A stretch of 64,000 bases of DNA from contig NC_080048.1 of NCBI RefSeq assembly GCF_026212465.1, positions 25,554,280 to 25,618,279 of the forward strand. The letters are read 5' to 3'. Positions 23,381-34,782 of this stretch are shown one piece after another. The position numbers and the translations under genes are program-made. The notes under the pieces are model-generated. The model was not told the origin of the DNA and searched no databases. It saw only the letters and a program-made list of their open reading frames with translations. The stretch comes from Amaranthus tricolor (Eukaryota > Streptophyta > Magnoliopsida > Caryophyllales > Amaranthaceae). Position 1 is the first letter of the stretch. Each line of letters begins with the position of its first letter.

Positions 23381-25063
23381 ATGAAAACTCCCAAATCAAG
23401 CAAGAACACATCAAAATCTGGAAAGAAAGCGTCCTCATCCCACCAAAACATCCAGCCGACACCCTTACAAGTTGTTCATCCATCCCCATTGTTAAAAGAT
23501 GCACCACCACCAACACCCTCACAAGAAACCACTGACAGTGCTCGACCAAAACGCAAATCATTCACACCAAGAGGTGAATCATCATCCCAAACTGCCAAAC
23601 GTTTGAAGCAAGTCGACCCAAATAGTGCCGAGGAGATTGCTAAAGAGATGACTGTTGGATTTGGGGTTGACAAATTCTGGTATGACTCTACTTACTTTCC
23701 ACAACTCCATGACATTTTAAAATTTCAAGAATGGGAAGGTTTGATGACTGAATATTGTTGCAATTTTCTCTTCCCAAATATCATGAGAGAGTTTATTTCA
23801 AACTTTTCAAATGATTGTGGTAAGTGTTCCAGTGTGGTTAGGAACATTAAAATAGAGTTTAATAGTGCTTTATTGGCAGAATGGTTTAAAATTTCGAATG
23901 TAGGGTTTGATACATACAGTATTGGTGCTAAGATAGTTTTCTCTGGGATAAATGAAAAAACAATCTTTAAGTTTTTAGGGGTTGAACAAAAAAGGGGTAA
24001 AATCAGTCACAATGTGTTGTCCCCATTGCATAAATTACTTTATAATGTAGCACGAAGATTCATCTTGCCCCGAAATTCCAAAAGGAGTGAGGTGAGTCTA
24101 CGTGATGCAACTCTGATTTATTGCATGGATAATCAAATCAAAATTAATTTTCCATCTTTAATGATTTCGCATTTGTCTGACTGTATAGAAAAGAAAAATG
24201 TTGTAGGGTATGGGGGGCTGTTAACTTGGATTTTCCGTAAATTTGGTGTGCCATTGGATGGGTTGGAGTACCCAATGGGACCAAATATGAAGATTGGTGC
24301 TCGTTGTTTGAAAAACTTGCATTTGAGAGTGACTGATGAGGGGGTATTAATAAATGACTTAGAAGAAGTTGTTTTTGTTGGTTCTGATGATGAAGAAGTA
24401 GAAGAAGAAGAAGAAGAGGAGGTTGAAAAAGAAATAAAAATAAAGAAAGAAAAAGGAATTGAAAAAGAAAAAGAAAAAGAAAAGGAAGAAGAAGAAAAAG
24501 AAGAAGTAAAACAAGGGCCTGTTCCCAGTGAAGTAGAAAACAAGGGGGAACAGGAAGAGGAGACTAAAGTTGAGGGGGAACAAGGAGAAAAGGAAGGAGA
24601 TTCCAGTGATGAGGAGGTCGTGATTGCTAAGCTGAGGAAGGGTAAAGCCACTCAGAGGAAGAGTAGGAGGCTTGCTTCAAAGGGTAAGGCAGTAAAGGTT
24701 GATGATGTTACTTCAAAAACCATTCCTGAGCCTACTTCATATGACCCTCCTTCTCCCAAGCCAACCACTCCACCACCAACTCAAACCTTATCACCACCTC
24801 CATCACCCATTCACTTCACACCACCACCATTTCCATCCTCTCCTGGTGTTGGTTGTGCTGACCCTACTCCTACAGCATCTTCAGACTCCATCCTTTCAAA
24901 ACTCCTTGATCTACAGTCTCAATTAATAGCATTTCAGGATGAAACTCGTGTCTCGCTAGCTTCAATTGTGGATCAGCTGAACCAAATGGAACAACGCCTT
25001 GGTGCCAAGCTGGACACAGTGGAGGTGCAGACTGAGTATATTGATGAAGAGACTGCCCCTTAA
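23381..25063 (+). CDS. Additional (envelope-like) ORF of a SIRE/Maximus-type element
   Basis: Intact 560-codon ORF between pol and the 3' LTR. SIRE/Maximus elements carry an 'envelope-like' ORF here; its function is unproven. Layout: a Ser/Pro/Lys-rich N-terminus (1-~75); a globular part with conserved-looking aromatic and Cys residues (~85-330), like the 'putative plant transposon protein' domain found in such ORFs; an acidic and lysine-rich KEKE stretch (~334-411); a basic patch KLRKGKATQRKSRRLASKGK (~416-435) that could be a nuclear localisation or nucleic-acid-binding signal; a proline-rich part (~448-488); and a likely coiled coil (~501-549). I see no signal peptide and no clear membrane segment, so an envelope role is not supported by this sequence. 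The start ATG has good context (CAACCATGAAA) and is in the same frame as gag-pol, but the spacer stops exclude readthrough from the pol end. Confidence 0.85.
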   Translation: MKTPKSSKNTSKSGKKASSSHQNIQPTPLQVVHPSPLLKDAPPPTPSQETTDSARPKRKSFTPRGESSSQTAKRLKQVDPNSAEEIAKEMTVGFGVDKFWYDSTYFPQLHDILKFQEWEGLMTEYCCNFLFPNIMREFISNFSNDCGKCSSVVRNIKIEFNSALLAEWFKISNVGFDTYSIGAKIVFSGINEKTIFKFLGVEQKRGKISHNVLSPLHKLLYNVARRFILPRNSKRSEVSLRDATLIYCMDNQIKINFPSLMISHLSDCIEKKNVVGYGGLLTWIFRKFGVPLDGLEYPMGPNMKIGARCLKNLHLRVTDEGVLINDLEEVVFVGSDDEEVEEEEEEEVEKEIKIKKEKGIEKEKEKEKEEEEKEEVKQGPVPSEVENKGEQEEETKVEGEQGEKEGDSSDEEVVIAKLRKGKATQRKSRRLASKGKAVKVDDVTSKTIPEPTSYDPPSPKPTTPPPTQTLSPPPSPIHFTPPPFPSSPGVGCADPTPTASSDSILSKLLDLQSQLIAFQDETRVSLASIVDQLNQMEQRLGAKLDTVEVQTEYIDEETAP

Positions 25064-25940
25064 CCCTCTCCCTCTGTTTTTAAAAGAACTTATTGGTTGT
25101 ATTACTTAACAAACAATTTCTCTTTACCTTGTACCATCCGGGGTACATTGTAGTTGTAATCTTGAACAATTGCTACTTTTCATTGTTTTTATTTTCTATG
25201 GTCTGTGGATATTAACTCTATGCAGGTTTAATCGTTGTTCATAGCACTTGCTTTTATTATTGTTGTTTGTTGCTTTCATCACTAACAAATCTATATGGTT
25301 TGTGCTGAGATTTGATAACTCCCAATTCTTTTTGATTGATGTCAAAAGGGGGAAGATAAATTATTGCACAAACTTAACAGGAGCAGTGATTACACAGTTA
25401 CATATCTTGTTGATTTATATTGATTCTTATGAATGCTATGTGTGCTGTGTGCTATGTGTGCTGTGTGCTGCTGTGTTTATATTTATATTTTGTTACTTGG
25501 TTACTGTGAATTATGAATTTGCTATTGTTCTCAAGATGATCTTTCTGTTGATATTATTTAACAATGTGTATTTTATGTTTTTTTTTTTTGTGTTTTATAT
25601 TTGTTTTGTTTAATTAGTTATGTTATTATATTAGTTTTTCATAGTTTTATTATATTAGTTATTATGTTAGTTTTATTGTGATTAGTTTTAATTATGTCAG
25701 GATATTTATATTATTTTAACTTAGTTTATTTTATTGAAGTTTTAAGTTAATTACTTTGAAAATTTTAGAAAAATATTTGATATTTTAGAGTAAACTGTTT
25801 GATTATGAATGCTTGGTAAATTATATTCTAACAAGTTGATTTGCTAAGTTAATTAGAGTTACTTTAATCTCTAGTATGCTCTATGTATTATGTTTTACTC
25901 TATTTTGCACTTAAGTTTGTTTATAAAGTTTGCCATCATC
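25064..25940 (+). other. AT-rich non-coding region between the additional ORF and the 3' LTR
   Basis: About 880 bp, strongly T/A-rich toward its end. It includes a short TGTGCTGTGTGCTATG-type simple repeat around 25438-25475 and a T9-T10 run near 25578. A 121-codon open stretch (25248-25613) begins at TTG, is low-complexity and hydrophobic, and is not a convincing gene. A second polypurine-like tract lies at 25344-25354. Confidence 0.8.
25344..25354 (+). other. Upstream polypurine-like tract
   Basis: AAAAGGGGGAAG after GATGTC, about 600 bp before the 3' LTR. It closely resembles the tract at the LTR border (ATCATCAAAAAGGGGGAA). It could be a secondary plus-strand primer or a relic of an earlier boundary. 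Confidence 0.45.
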
Positions 25941-25952
25941 AAAAAGGGGGAA
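25941..25952 (+). other. Polypurine tract
   Basis: AAAAAGGGGGAA ends two bases before the 3' LTR (TT, then TGTTGG). Its position and composition are those of the RNase-H-resistant primer for plus-strand DNA synthesis. Confidence 0.92.
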
Positions 25953-25954
25953 TT

Positions 25955-27207
25955 TGTTGGCCTCTTAAGGTTTTGATGATGACTTTACCTTTAATAAACA
26001 AACATATTATTAGAGATTGTTTTGTAGGTACATATCCGATTTAATGTGAATCGTTGATGAAGCCTATGACTTGATTCGTGGAAGCTGTACATGTCTCAAA
26101 TATCCAAGAAGTTGGGCAATGGCTCTGGAAAACAGTTTACTGTTCCTAGGAGTTGAAGTTCTGACGAAGGTTGTAGATGGAGACAGTGTGCTGTTCCTTA
26201 CGATGCAGGTCTGAAGAAGACATTGACTGGAAGATTACGAAAATTAAGTTTTCTGTTTTTGGTTAATGTAAAAGGTTAAAATTTAATTAGTTGCTTAATT
26301 AAATTTATTTATTAATTGGCAAAATAATTTTAATTCGCCTAAAAACATGGAGAAAATCAATTCCTTGTTTATCTCCTATAAACTCGGAATTCAAGAGACT
26401 TGTTCTCTACTTTGAATTGGTCTCCTACAATTTAGGATCTCCTTGACCCATGATGTTTTAACCGTGCATACAGCAGTTACATTCCACTCTTACCTTTAAC
26501 TAACTTCCCGTTTTCTTTGGGAGTAAGTTAGTTATGGAGAACGTGGGATATGTGCAGCTCCTGGAGAACATGGGCTGAGTGCACTGCTTGCTGTTCCCCT
26601 TTTAAAAGAGGGAACTTACGGTTCAGATGGGTATGCATGAATTAAGAGTGTCCATCAAGAGGGAGATTTATTTGAGAAAAATATTCTAAGTTTTTAATGC
26701 CAATTAATTCATAATATTTTTCTTAAAGCAACTATTTCATTTTGATCTTTATGAATTGGCCTTGTAAAGGGTAATTGAGTGTTATTGTTGTAATTAGACT
26801 TGTGGGAAGTCTAAGGGTAGTAGAAGAGAGAATCGTGAGAAGAGAAAGAGAAGGAGAGAATAGAAGAGAGAATTAGGTCTAAGTTGAGAAGCTTTGAGTA
26901 AAGCACTTAGAGAATTGAGAAGCTTCAAGTGAAGCAAATTATTGTTATGTGTAATTGTAATTGATTGCCTTAACATAGTGAGAATTTTGAAATCCCGGGG
27001 GGTCGTGGTTTTTCCTTCTTATTAGGCCAAGAAGGTTTCCACGTAAAATTCTTGTCTCCTTTATTATTTCTCTTTTCGTTTTCAAGTTTAAGTTTTGTTC
27101 TTTACTTGATACAATTCCGCAAAAAGTTGAGCAAAAAATCTTAAACTAACAACACAACAATTCACCCCCCCTCTTGTTGCATTCGATCATCTATTAACAT
27201 TCCTACA
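25955..27207 (+). repeat. 3' LTR
   Basis: 1253 bp, offset 9452 bp from the 5' LTR and about 99.5% identical to it (differences at 26037, 26059, 26662, 26759, 26991 and 27153). It is preceded directly by a polypurine tract and followed by the CAAAC target duplication. It would supply polyadenylation signals; I could not identify a convincing one. Confidence 0.96.
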
Positions 27208-27212
27208 CAAAC
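27208..27212. other. Target site duplication, right (CAAAC)
   Basis: Second copy of the 5-bp duplication, identical to 16498-16502. The satellite sequence resumes in phase right after it with CATGTTTGACC. Confidence 0.97.
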
Positions 27213-30200
27213 CATGTTTGACCTACTTTACGCGCGAAATTAACAAAAACGCTTAATAACCCATAAAATCGCAACTTAACTTCTAATTTCTAGCATATGA
27301 CTATTATTATCAAGTATAACCATTTCAACAAATAAATATATGCCAAATAGTGTTGTGTGCCAAGTTTCGTGCATAACAAACCATGTTTGACCTACTTTAC
27401 GCGCGAAATTGACAAAAACGCTTAAAAACGCATAAAATCGCAACTTAACTTCTAATTTCCAGCATATGACTATTATTATCAAGTCTAACCATTTCAACAC
27501 AATAATATATGCCAAATAGTGTTGTGTGCCAAGTTTCGTGCTTAACAAACCATGTTTGACCTACTTTACGCGCGAAATTGACAAATAAAAACGCGAAATT
27601 GACAGCGTCAAACTAGTGACCAGACCACCTTACACGACACGTGGAGTCCAAACATATGCATCCAGGACCTAGGCTAAAGTGGAAATGGAATCTTGGTACT
27701 TAGATCTAGCTATCAAGGTCCTAAAACCATTCTAACAATCCCCGTGGACTCCTAGAAGCTGAGCCGAAGGAGGGCTGGTCGACAGTTTGCTAGATCAAAA
27801 TGTTGTTTAAGTGTTTGTGGTTGTTTCGTGTTCTTTTCATGATCATTTGTAGTTTTTGACTGTGTCATTAATCAAAGCTTACGCACAACATTAATCCTTG
27901 CATAACCAAGGCCTTAATCAGCCCCGGTTTCACATCAAAACCAAGATTGAGTACTTTACGCGCGAAATTAACAAAAACGCTTAAAAACGCATAAGATCGC
28001 AACTTAACTTCAAATTTCTAGCATATGACTATTATTATCAAGTATAACCATTTCAAAAAAATAATATATGCCAAATAGTTTTGTGTGCCAAGTTTCGTGC
28101 ATAACAAACCATGTTTGACCTACTTTACGCGCGAAATTGACAAAAACGCTTAAAAACGCATAAAATCGCAATTTAACTTCTAATTTCTAGTATATGACTA
28201 TTATTATCAAGTCTAACCATTTCAACACAATAATATATGCCAAATAGTGTTGTGTGCCAAGTTTCGTGCATAACAAACCATGTTTGACCTACTTTACGCG
28301 CGAAATTGACAAATATAAACGCGAAATTGACAGCGTCAAACTAGTGACCAGACCACCTTGCACGACACGTGGAGTCCAAACCTATGCATCCAGGACCTCG
28401 GCTAAAGTGGAAATGGAATCTTGGTACTTCGTTCTAGCTATCAAGGTCCTAAAACCATTCTAACAATCCCCGTGGACTCCTAGAAGCTGAGCCGAAGGAG
28501 GCCTGGTCGACAGTTTGCTAGATCAGAATTTTGTTTAAGTGTTTGTGGTTGTTTCGTGTTCTTTTCATGATCATTTGTAGTTTTTGACTGTGTCATTAAT
28601 CAAAGCTTACGCACAACATTAATCCTTGCATAACCAAGGCCTTAATCAGCCCCGGTTTGCATCAAAACCAAGTTTGAGTACTTTACGCGCGAAATTAACA
28701 AAAACGCTTAAAAACGCATAAAATCGCAACTTAACTTCTAATTTCTAGCATATGACTATTATTATCAATTCTAACCATTTTAACACAATAATATATGCCA
28801 AATAGTGTTGTGTGCCAAGTTTCGTGCATTACAAACCATGTTTGACCTACTTTACGCGCGAAATTGACAAAAACGCTTAAAAATCCATAAAATCGCAACC
28901 TAACTTCTAATTTCTAGCATATGACTATTATTATAAAGTATAACCATTTCAACAAAATAATATATGCCAAATAGTGTTGTGTGCCAAGTTTCGTGCATAA
29001 CAAACCATGTTTGACCTACTTTACGCGCGAAATTGACAAAAACGCTTAAAAACGCATAAATTCGCAACTCAACTTCTAATTTCTAGCATATGACTATTAT
29101 TATCAAGTCTAACCATTTCAACACAATAATATATGCCAAATAGTGTTGTGTGCAAAGTTTCGTGCATAACAAACCATGTTTTACCTACTTAACGCGCGAA
29201 ATTGACAAATAAAAACGCGAAATTGACAGCGTCAAACTAGTGACCAGACCACCTTGCACGATACGTGGAGTCCAAACCTATGCATCCAGGACCTAGGCTA
29301 AAGTGGAAATGGAATCTTGGTACTTGGATCTAGCTATCAAGGTACTAAAACCATTCTAACAATCCCCGTGGACTCCTAGAAGCTGAGCCGAAGGAGGGCT
29401 GGTCGACAGTTTGCTAGATCAGAATTTTGTTTAAGTGTTTGTGGTTGTTTCGTGTTCTTTTCATGATCATTTGCAGTTTTTGACTGTGTCATTAATCAAA
29501 TCTTATGCACAACATTAATCCTTGCATAACCAAGGCCTTAATCAGCCCCGGTTTCGCATCAAAACCAAGTTTGAGTACTTTACGCGTGAAGTTAACAAAA
29601 ACGCTTAAAAAACGCATAAAATCGCAACTTAACTTCTAATTTCTTGCATATGACTATTATTATCAATTCTAACCATTTTAACACAATAATATATGCCAAA
29701 TAGTGTTTTGTGCCAAGTTTCGTGCATTACAAACCATGTTTGACCTACTTTACGCGCGAAATTGACAAAAACGCTTAAAAATCCATAAAATCGCAACTTA
29801 ACTTCTAATTTCTAGCATATGACTATTATTATCAAGTATAACCATTTCAACAAAATAATATATGCCAAATAGTGTTGTGTGCCAAGTTTGGTGCATAACA
29901 AACCATGTTTGACCTACTTTACGCGCGAAATTGACAAAAACGCTTAAAAACGCATAAAATCGCAACTTAACTTCTAATTTCTAGCATATGACTATTATTA
30001 TCAAGTCTAACCATTTCAACACAATAATATATGCCAAATAGTGTTGTGTGCCAAGTTTCGTGCATAACAAACCATGTTTTACCTACTTTACGCGCGAAAT
30101 TGACAAATAACAACGCGAAATTGACAGCGTCAAACTAGTGACCAGACCACCTTGCACGACACGTAGAGTCCAAACCTATGCATCCAGGACCTAGGCTAAA

Positions 30201-32094
30201 TTGGAAATGGAATCTTGGTACTTGGATCTAGCTATCAAGGTCCTAAAACCATTCTAACAATCCCCGTGGACTCCTAGAAGCTGAGCCGAAGGAGGGCTGG
30301 TCGACAGTTTGCTAGATCAGAATTTTGCTTAAGTGTTTGTGGTTGTTTCGTGTTCTTTTCATGATCATTTGTAGTTTTTGACTGTGTCTTTAATCAAAGC
30401 TTATGCACAACATCAATCATTCCATAACCAAGGCCTTAATTAGCCCCGGTTTCGCATCAAAACCAAGTTTGAGTACTTTACGCGCGAAATTGACAAAAAC
30501 GCTTAAAAACGCATAACTTAACTTCTAATTTCTAGCATATGACTATTATTATCAATTCTAACCATTTCAACACAATAATATATGCCAAATAGTGTTGTGT
30601 GCCAAGTTTCGTGCATAACAAACCATGTTTGACCTACTTTACGCGCGAAATTGACAAAAACGCTTAAAAACCCATAAAATCGCAACTTAACTTCTAATTT
30701 CTAGCATATGACTATTATTATCAAGTATAACCATTTCAAAAAATAAATATATGCCAAATAGTGTTGTGTGCCAAGTTTCGTGCATAACAAACCATGTTTG
30801 ACCTACTTTACGCGCGAAATTGACAAAAACGCTTAAAAACGCATAAAATCGCAACTTAACTTCTAATTTCTAGCATATGACTATTATTATCAAGTCTAAC
30901 CATTTCAACACAATAATATATGCCAAATAGTGTTGTGTGCCAAGTTTCGTGCTTAACAAACCATGTTTTACCTACTTTACGCGCGAAATTGACAAATAAA
31001 AACGCGAAATTGACAGCGTCAAACTAGTGACCAGACCACCTTACACGACACGTGGAGTCGAAACATATGCATCCAGGACCAAGGCTAAAGTGGAAATGGA
31101 ATCTTGGTACTTAGATCTAGCTATCAAGGTCCTAAAACCATTCTAACAATCCCCGTGGACTCCTAGAAGCTGAGCCGAAGAAGGGCTGGTCGACAGTTTG
31201 CTAGATCAGAATGTTGTTTAAGTGTTTGTGGTTGTTTCGTGTTCTTTTCATGATCATTTGTAGTTTTTGACTGTGTCATTAATCAAAGCTTACGCACAAC
31301 ATTAATCCTTGCATAACCAAGGCCTTAATCAGCCCCGTTTTCGCATCTAAACCAAGTTTGAGTACTTTACGCGCGAAATTGACAAAAACGCTTAAAAACG
31401 CATAAAATCGCAACTTAACTTCAAATTTCTAGCATATGAATATTATTATCAATTCTAACCATTTCAACACAATAACATATGCCAAATAGTGTTTTGTGCC
31501 AAGTTTCGTGCATAACAAACCATGTTTGACCTACTTTACGCGCGAAATAGACAAAAACGCTTAAAAACGCATAAAATCGCAACTTAACTTCTAATTTCAA
31601 GCATATGACTATTATTATCAATTCTAACCATTTCAACACAATAATATATGCCAAATAGTGTTGTGTGCCAAGTTTCGTGCATAACAAACCATGTTTGACC
31701 TACTTTACGCGCGAAATTGACAATAACGCTTAAAAACCCATAAAATCGCAACTTAACTTCTAATTTCTAGCATATGACTATTATTATCAAGTATAACCAT
31801 TTCAACACAATAATATATGCCAAATAGTGTTGTGTGCCAAGTTTCGTGCATAACAAACCATGTTTGACCTACTTTACGCGCGAAATTGACAAAAACGCTT
31901 AAAAACGCATAAAATCGCAACTTAACTTCTAATTTCTAGCATATGACTATTATTATCAAGTCTAACCATTTCAAAACAATAATATATTCCAAATAGTGTT
32001 GTGTGCCAAGTTTCGTGCATAACAAACCTTGTTTGACCTACGTTACGCGCGAAATTGAAAAATAAAAACGCGAAATTGACAGCATCAAACTAGT

Positions 32095-33010
32095 GACCAG
32101 ACCACCTTGCACGACACGTGGAGACCAAACCTATGCATCCAGGACCTAGGCTAAAGTGGAAATGGAATCTTGGTACTTGGATCTAGCTATCAAGGTCCTA
32201 AAACCATTCTAACAATCCCCGTGGACTCCTAGAAGCTGAGCAGAAGGAGGGCTAGTCGACAGTTTGCTAGATCAGAATTTTGTTTAAGTGTTTGTGGTTG
32301 TTTCGTGTTCTTTTCATGATCATTTGTAGTTTTTCACTGTGTCATTAATCAAAGCTTACGCACAACATTAATCCTTGCATAACCAAGGCCTTAATCAGCC
32401 CCGGTTTCGCATCAAAACCAAGTTTGAATACTTTACGCGCGAAATTGACAAAAACGCTTAAAAACGCATAAAATCGCAACTTAACTTCTAATTTCTAGCA
32501 TATGATTATTATTATCAATTCTAACCATTTCAACACAATAATATATGCCAAATAGTGTTGTGTGCCATGTTTCGTGCATAACAAACCATGTTTGACCTAC
32601 TTTACGCGCGAAATTGACAAAAACGCTTAAAAACCCATAAAATCGCAACTTAACTTCTAATTTCTAACATATGACTATTATTATCAAGTATAAACATTTC
32701 AAAAAAATAATATATGCCAAATAGTGTTGTGTGCCAAGTTTCGTGCATAACAAACCATGTTTGACCTACTTTACGCGCGAAATTGACAAAAACGCTTAAA
32801 AACGCATAAAATAGCAATTTAACTTCTAATTTCTAGTATATGACTATTATTATCAAGTCTAACCATTTCAACACAATAATATATGCCAAATAGTGTTGTG
32901 TGCCAAGTTTCGTGCATAACAAACCATGTTTTACCTATTTTACGCGCGAAATTGACAAATAAAAACGCGAAATTGACAGCGTCAAACTAGTGACCAGACC
33001 ACCTTGCACG
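32095..33010 (+). repeat. Duplicated satellite block, 2683-bp offset, copy 1
   Basis: Nearly identical to 34778-35693. Shared private variants include TAAACATTTCAAAAAAATAAT (32691 and 35374) and TTACCTATTTTACGCG (about 32930 and 35613). It differs at the ends, for example GACAAGTGG at the right end here against GACACGTGG in the partner. Confidence 0.8.
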
Positions 33011-34782
33011 ACAAGTGGAGTCCAAACCTATGCATCCAGGACCTAGGCTAAAGTGGAAATGGAATCTTGGTACTTGGATCTAGCTATCAAGGTACTAAAA
33101 CCATTCTAACAATCCCCGTGGACTCCTAGAAGCTGAGCCGAAGGAGGGCTGGTCGACAGTTTGCTAGATCAGAATTTTGTTTAAGTGTTTGTGGTTGTTT
33201 CGTGTTCTTTTCATGATCATTTGTAGTTTTTGACTGTGTCATTAATCAAATCTTATGCACAACATTAATCCTTGCATAACCAAGGCCTTAATCAGCCCCG
33301 GTTTCGCATCAAAACCAAGTTTTAGTACTTTACGCGCGAAGTTAACAAAAACGCTTAAAAACGCATAAAATCGCAACTTAACTTTTAATTTCTTGCATAT
33401 GACTATTATTATCAATTCTAACCATTTTAACACAATAATATATGCCAAATAGTGTTGTGTGCCAAGTTTCGTGCATTACAAACCATGTTTGACCTACTTT
33501 ACGCGCGAAATTGACAAAAACGCTTAAAAATCCATAAAATCGCAACTTAACTTCTAATTTCTAGCATATGACTATTATTATCAAGTATAACCATTTCAAC
33601 AAAATAATATATGCCAAATAGTGTTGTGTGCCAAGTTTGGTGCATAACAAACCATGTTTGACCTACTTTACGCGCGAAATTGACAAAAACGCTTAAAAAC
33701 GCATAAAATCGCAACTTAACTTCTAATTTCTAGCATATGACTATTATTATCAAGTCTAACCATTTCAACACAATAATATATGCTAAATAGTGTTGTGTGC
33801 CAAGTTTCGTGCATAACAAACCATGTTTTACCTACTTTACGCGCGAAATTGACAAATAACAACGCGAAATTGACAGCGTCAAACTAGTGACCAGACCACC
33901 TTGCACGACACGTAGAGTCCAAACCTATGCATCCAGGACCTAGGCTAAATTGGAAATGGAATCTTGGTACTTGGATCTAGCTATCAAGGTCCTAAAACCA
34001 TTCTAACAATCCCCGTGGACTCCTAGAAGCTGAGCCGAAGGAGGGCTGGTCGACAGTTTGCTAGATCAGAATTTTGCTTAAGTGTTTGTGGTTGTTTCGT
34101 GTTCTTTTCATGATCATTTGTAGTTTTTGACTGTGTCTTTAATCAAAGCTTATGCACAACATTAATCATTCCATAACCAAGGCCTTAATTAGCCCCGGTT
34201 TCGCATCAAAACCAAGTTTGAGTACTTTACGCGCGAAATTGACAAAAACGCTTAAAAACGCATAACTTAACTTCTAATTTCTAGCATATGACTATTATTA
34301 TCAATTCTAACCATTTCAACACAATAATATATGCCAAATAGTGTTGTGTGCCAAGTTTCGTGCATAACAAACCATGTTTGACCTACTTTACGCGCGAAAT
34401 TGACAAAAACGCTTAAAAACCCATAAAATCGCAACTTAACTTCTAATTTCTAGCATATGACTATTATTATCAAGTATAACCATTTCAAAAAATAAATATA
34501 TGCCAAATAGTGTTGTGTGCCAAGTTTCGTGCATAACAAACCATGTTTGACCTACTTTACGCGCGAAATTGACAAAAACGCTTAAAAACGCATAAAATCG
34601 CAACTTAACTTCTAATTTCTAGCATATGACTATTATTATCAAGTCTAACCATTTCAACACAATAATATATGCCAAATAGTGTTGTGTGCCAAGTTTCGTG
34701 CTTAACAAACCATGTTTTACCTACTTTACGCGCGAAATTGACAAATAAAAACGCGAAATTGACAGCGTCAAACTAGTGACCA

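Larger units (their letters stand above)
16503..27207 (+). mobile_element. Ty1/copia LTR retrotransposon, SIRE/Maximus-like, with additional ORF
   Basis: A 10705-bp element bounded by two 1253-bp LTRs (TGTTGG...CCTACA) and by the same 5-bp target duplication CAAAC on both sides. Internal order is primer site, gag, protease, integrase, reverse transcriptase, RNase H, then an extra 560-codon ORF before the 3' LTR. Integrase upstream of reverse transcriptase is the copia order. The long LTRs, the large gag with two zinc knuckles and the additional ORF after pol point to the SIRE/Maximus (Sirevirus) lineage. The gag-pol frame has three TAG stops, so this copy is probably non-autonomous. LTR divergence (about 6 of 1253) indicates recent insertion. 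An RT-domain phylogeny would settle the lineage. Confidence 0.96.

Noticed and set aside
24133..24651. Minus-strand 172-codon ORF rich in Ser and Phe
   Set aside because: Mirror of the GAA/AAG-rich KEKE segment of the additional ORF; low complexity only.
25248..25613. Hydrophobic 121-codon open stretch before the 3' LTR
   Set aside because: Begins at TTG and is made of T-rich, low-complexity DNA including a simple repeat and a T run; hydrophobicity follows from base composition.
28254..28463. Plus-strand ORF across a long satellite unit
   Set aside because: Present only because of local base changes in one unit; sister units have stops in it.
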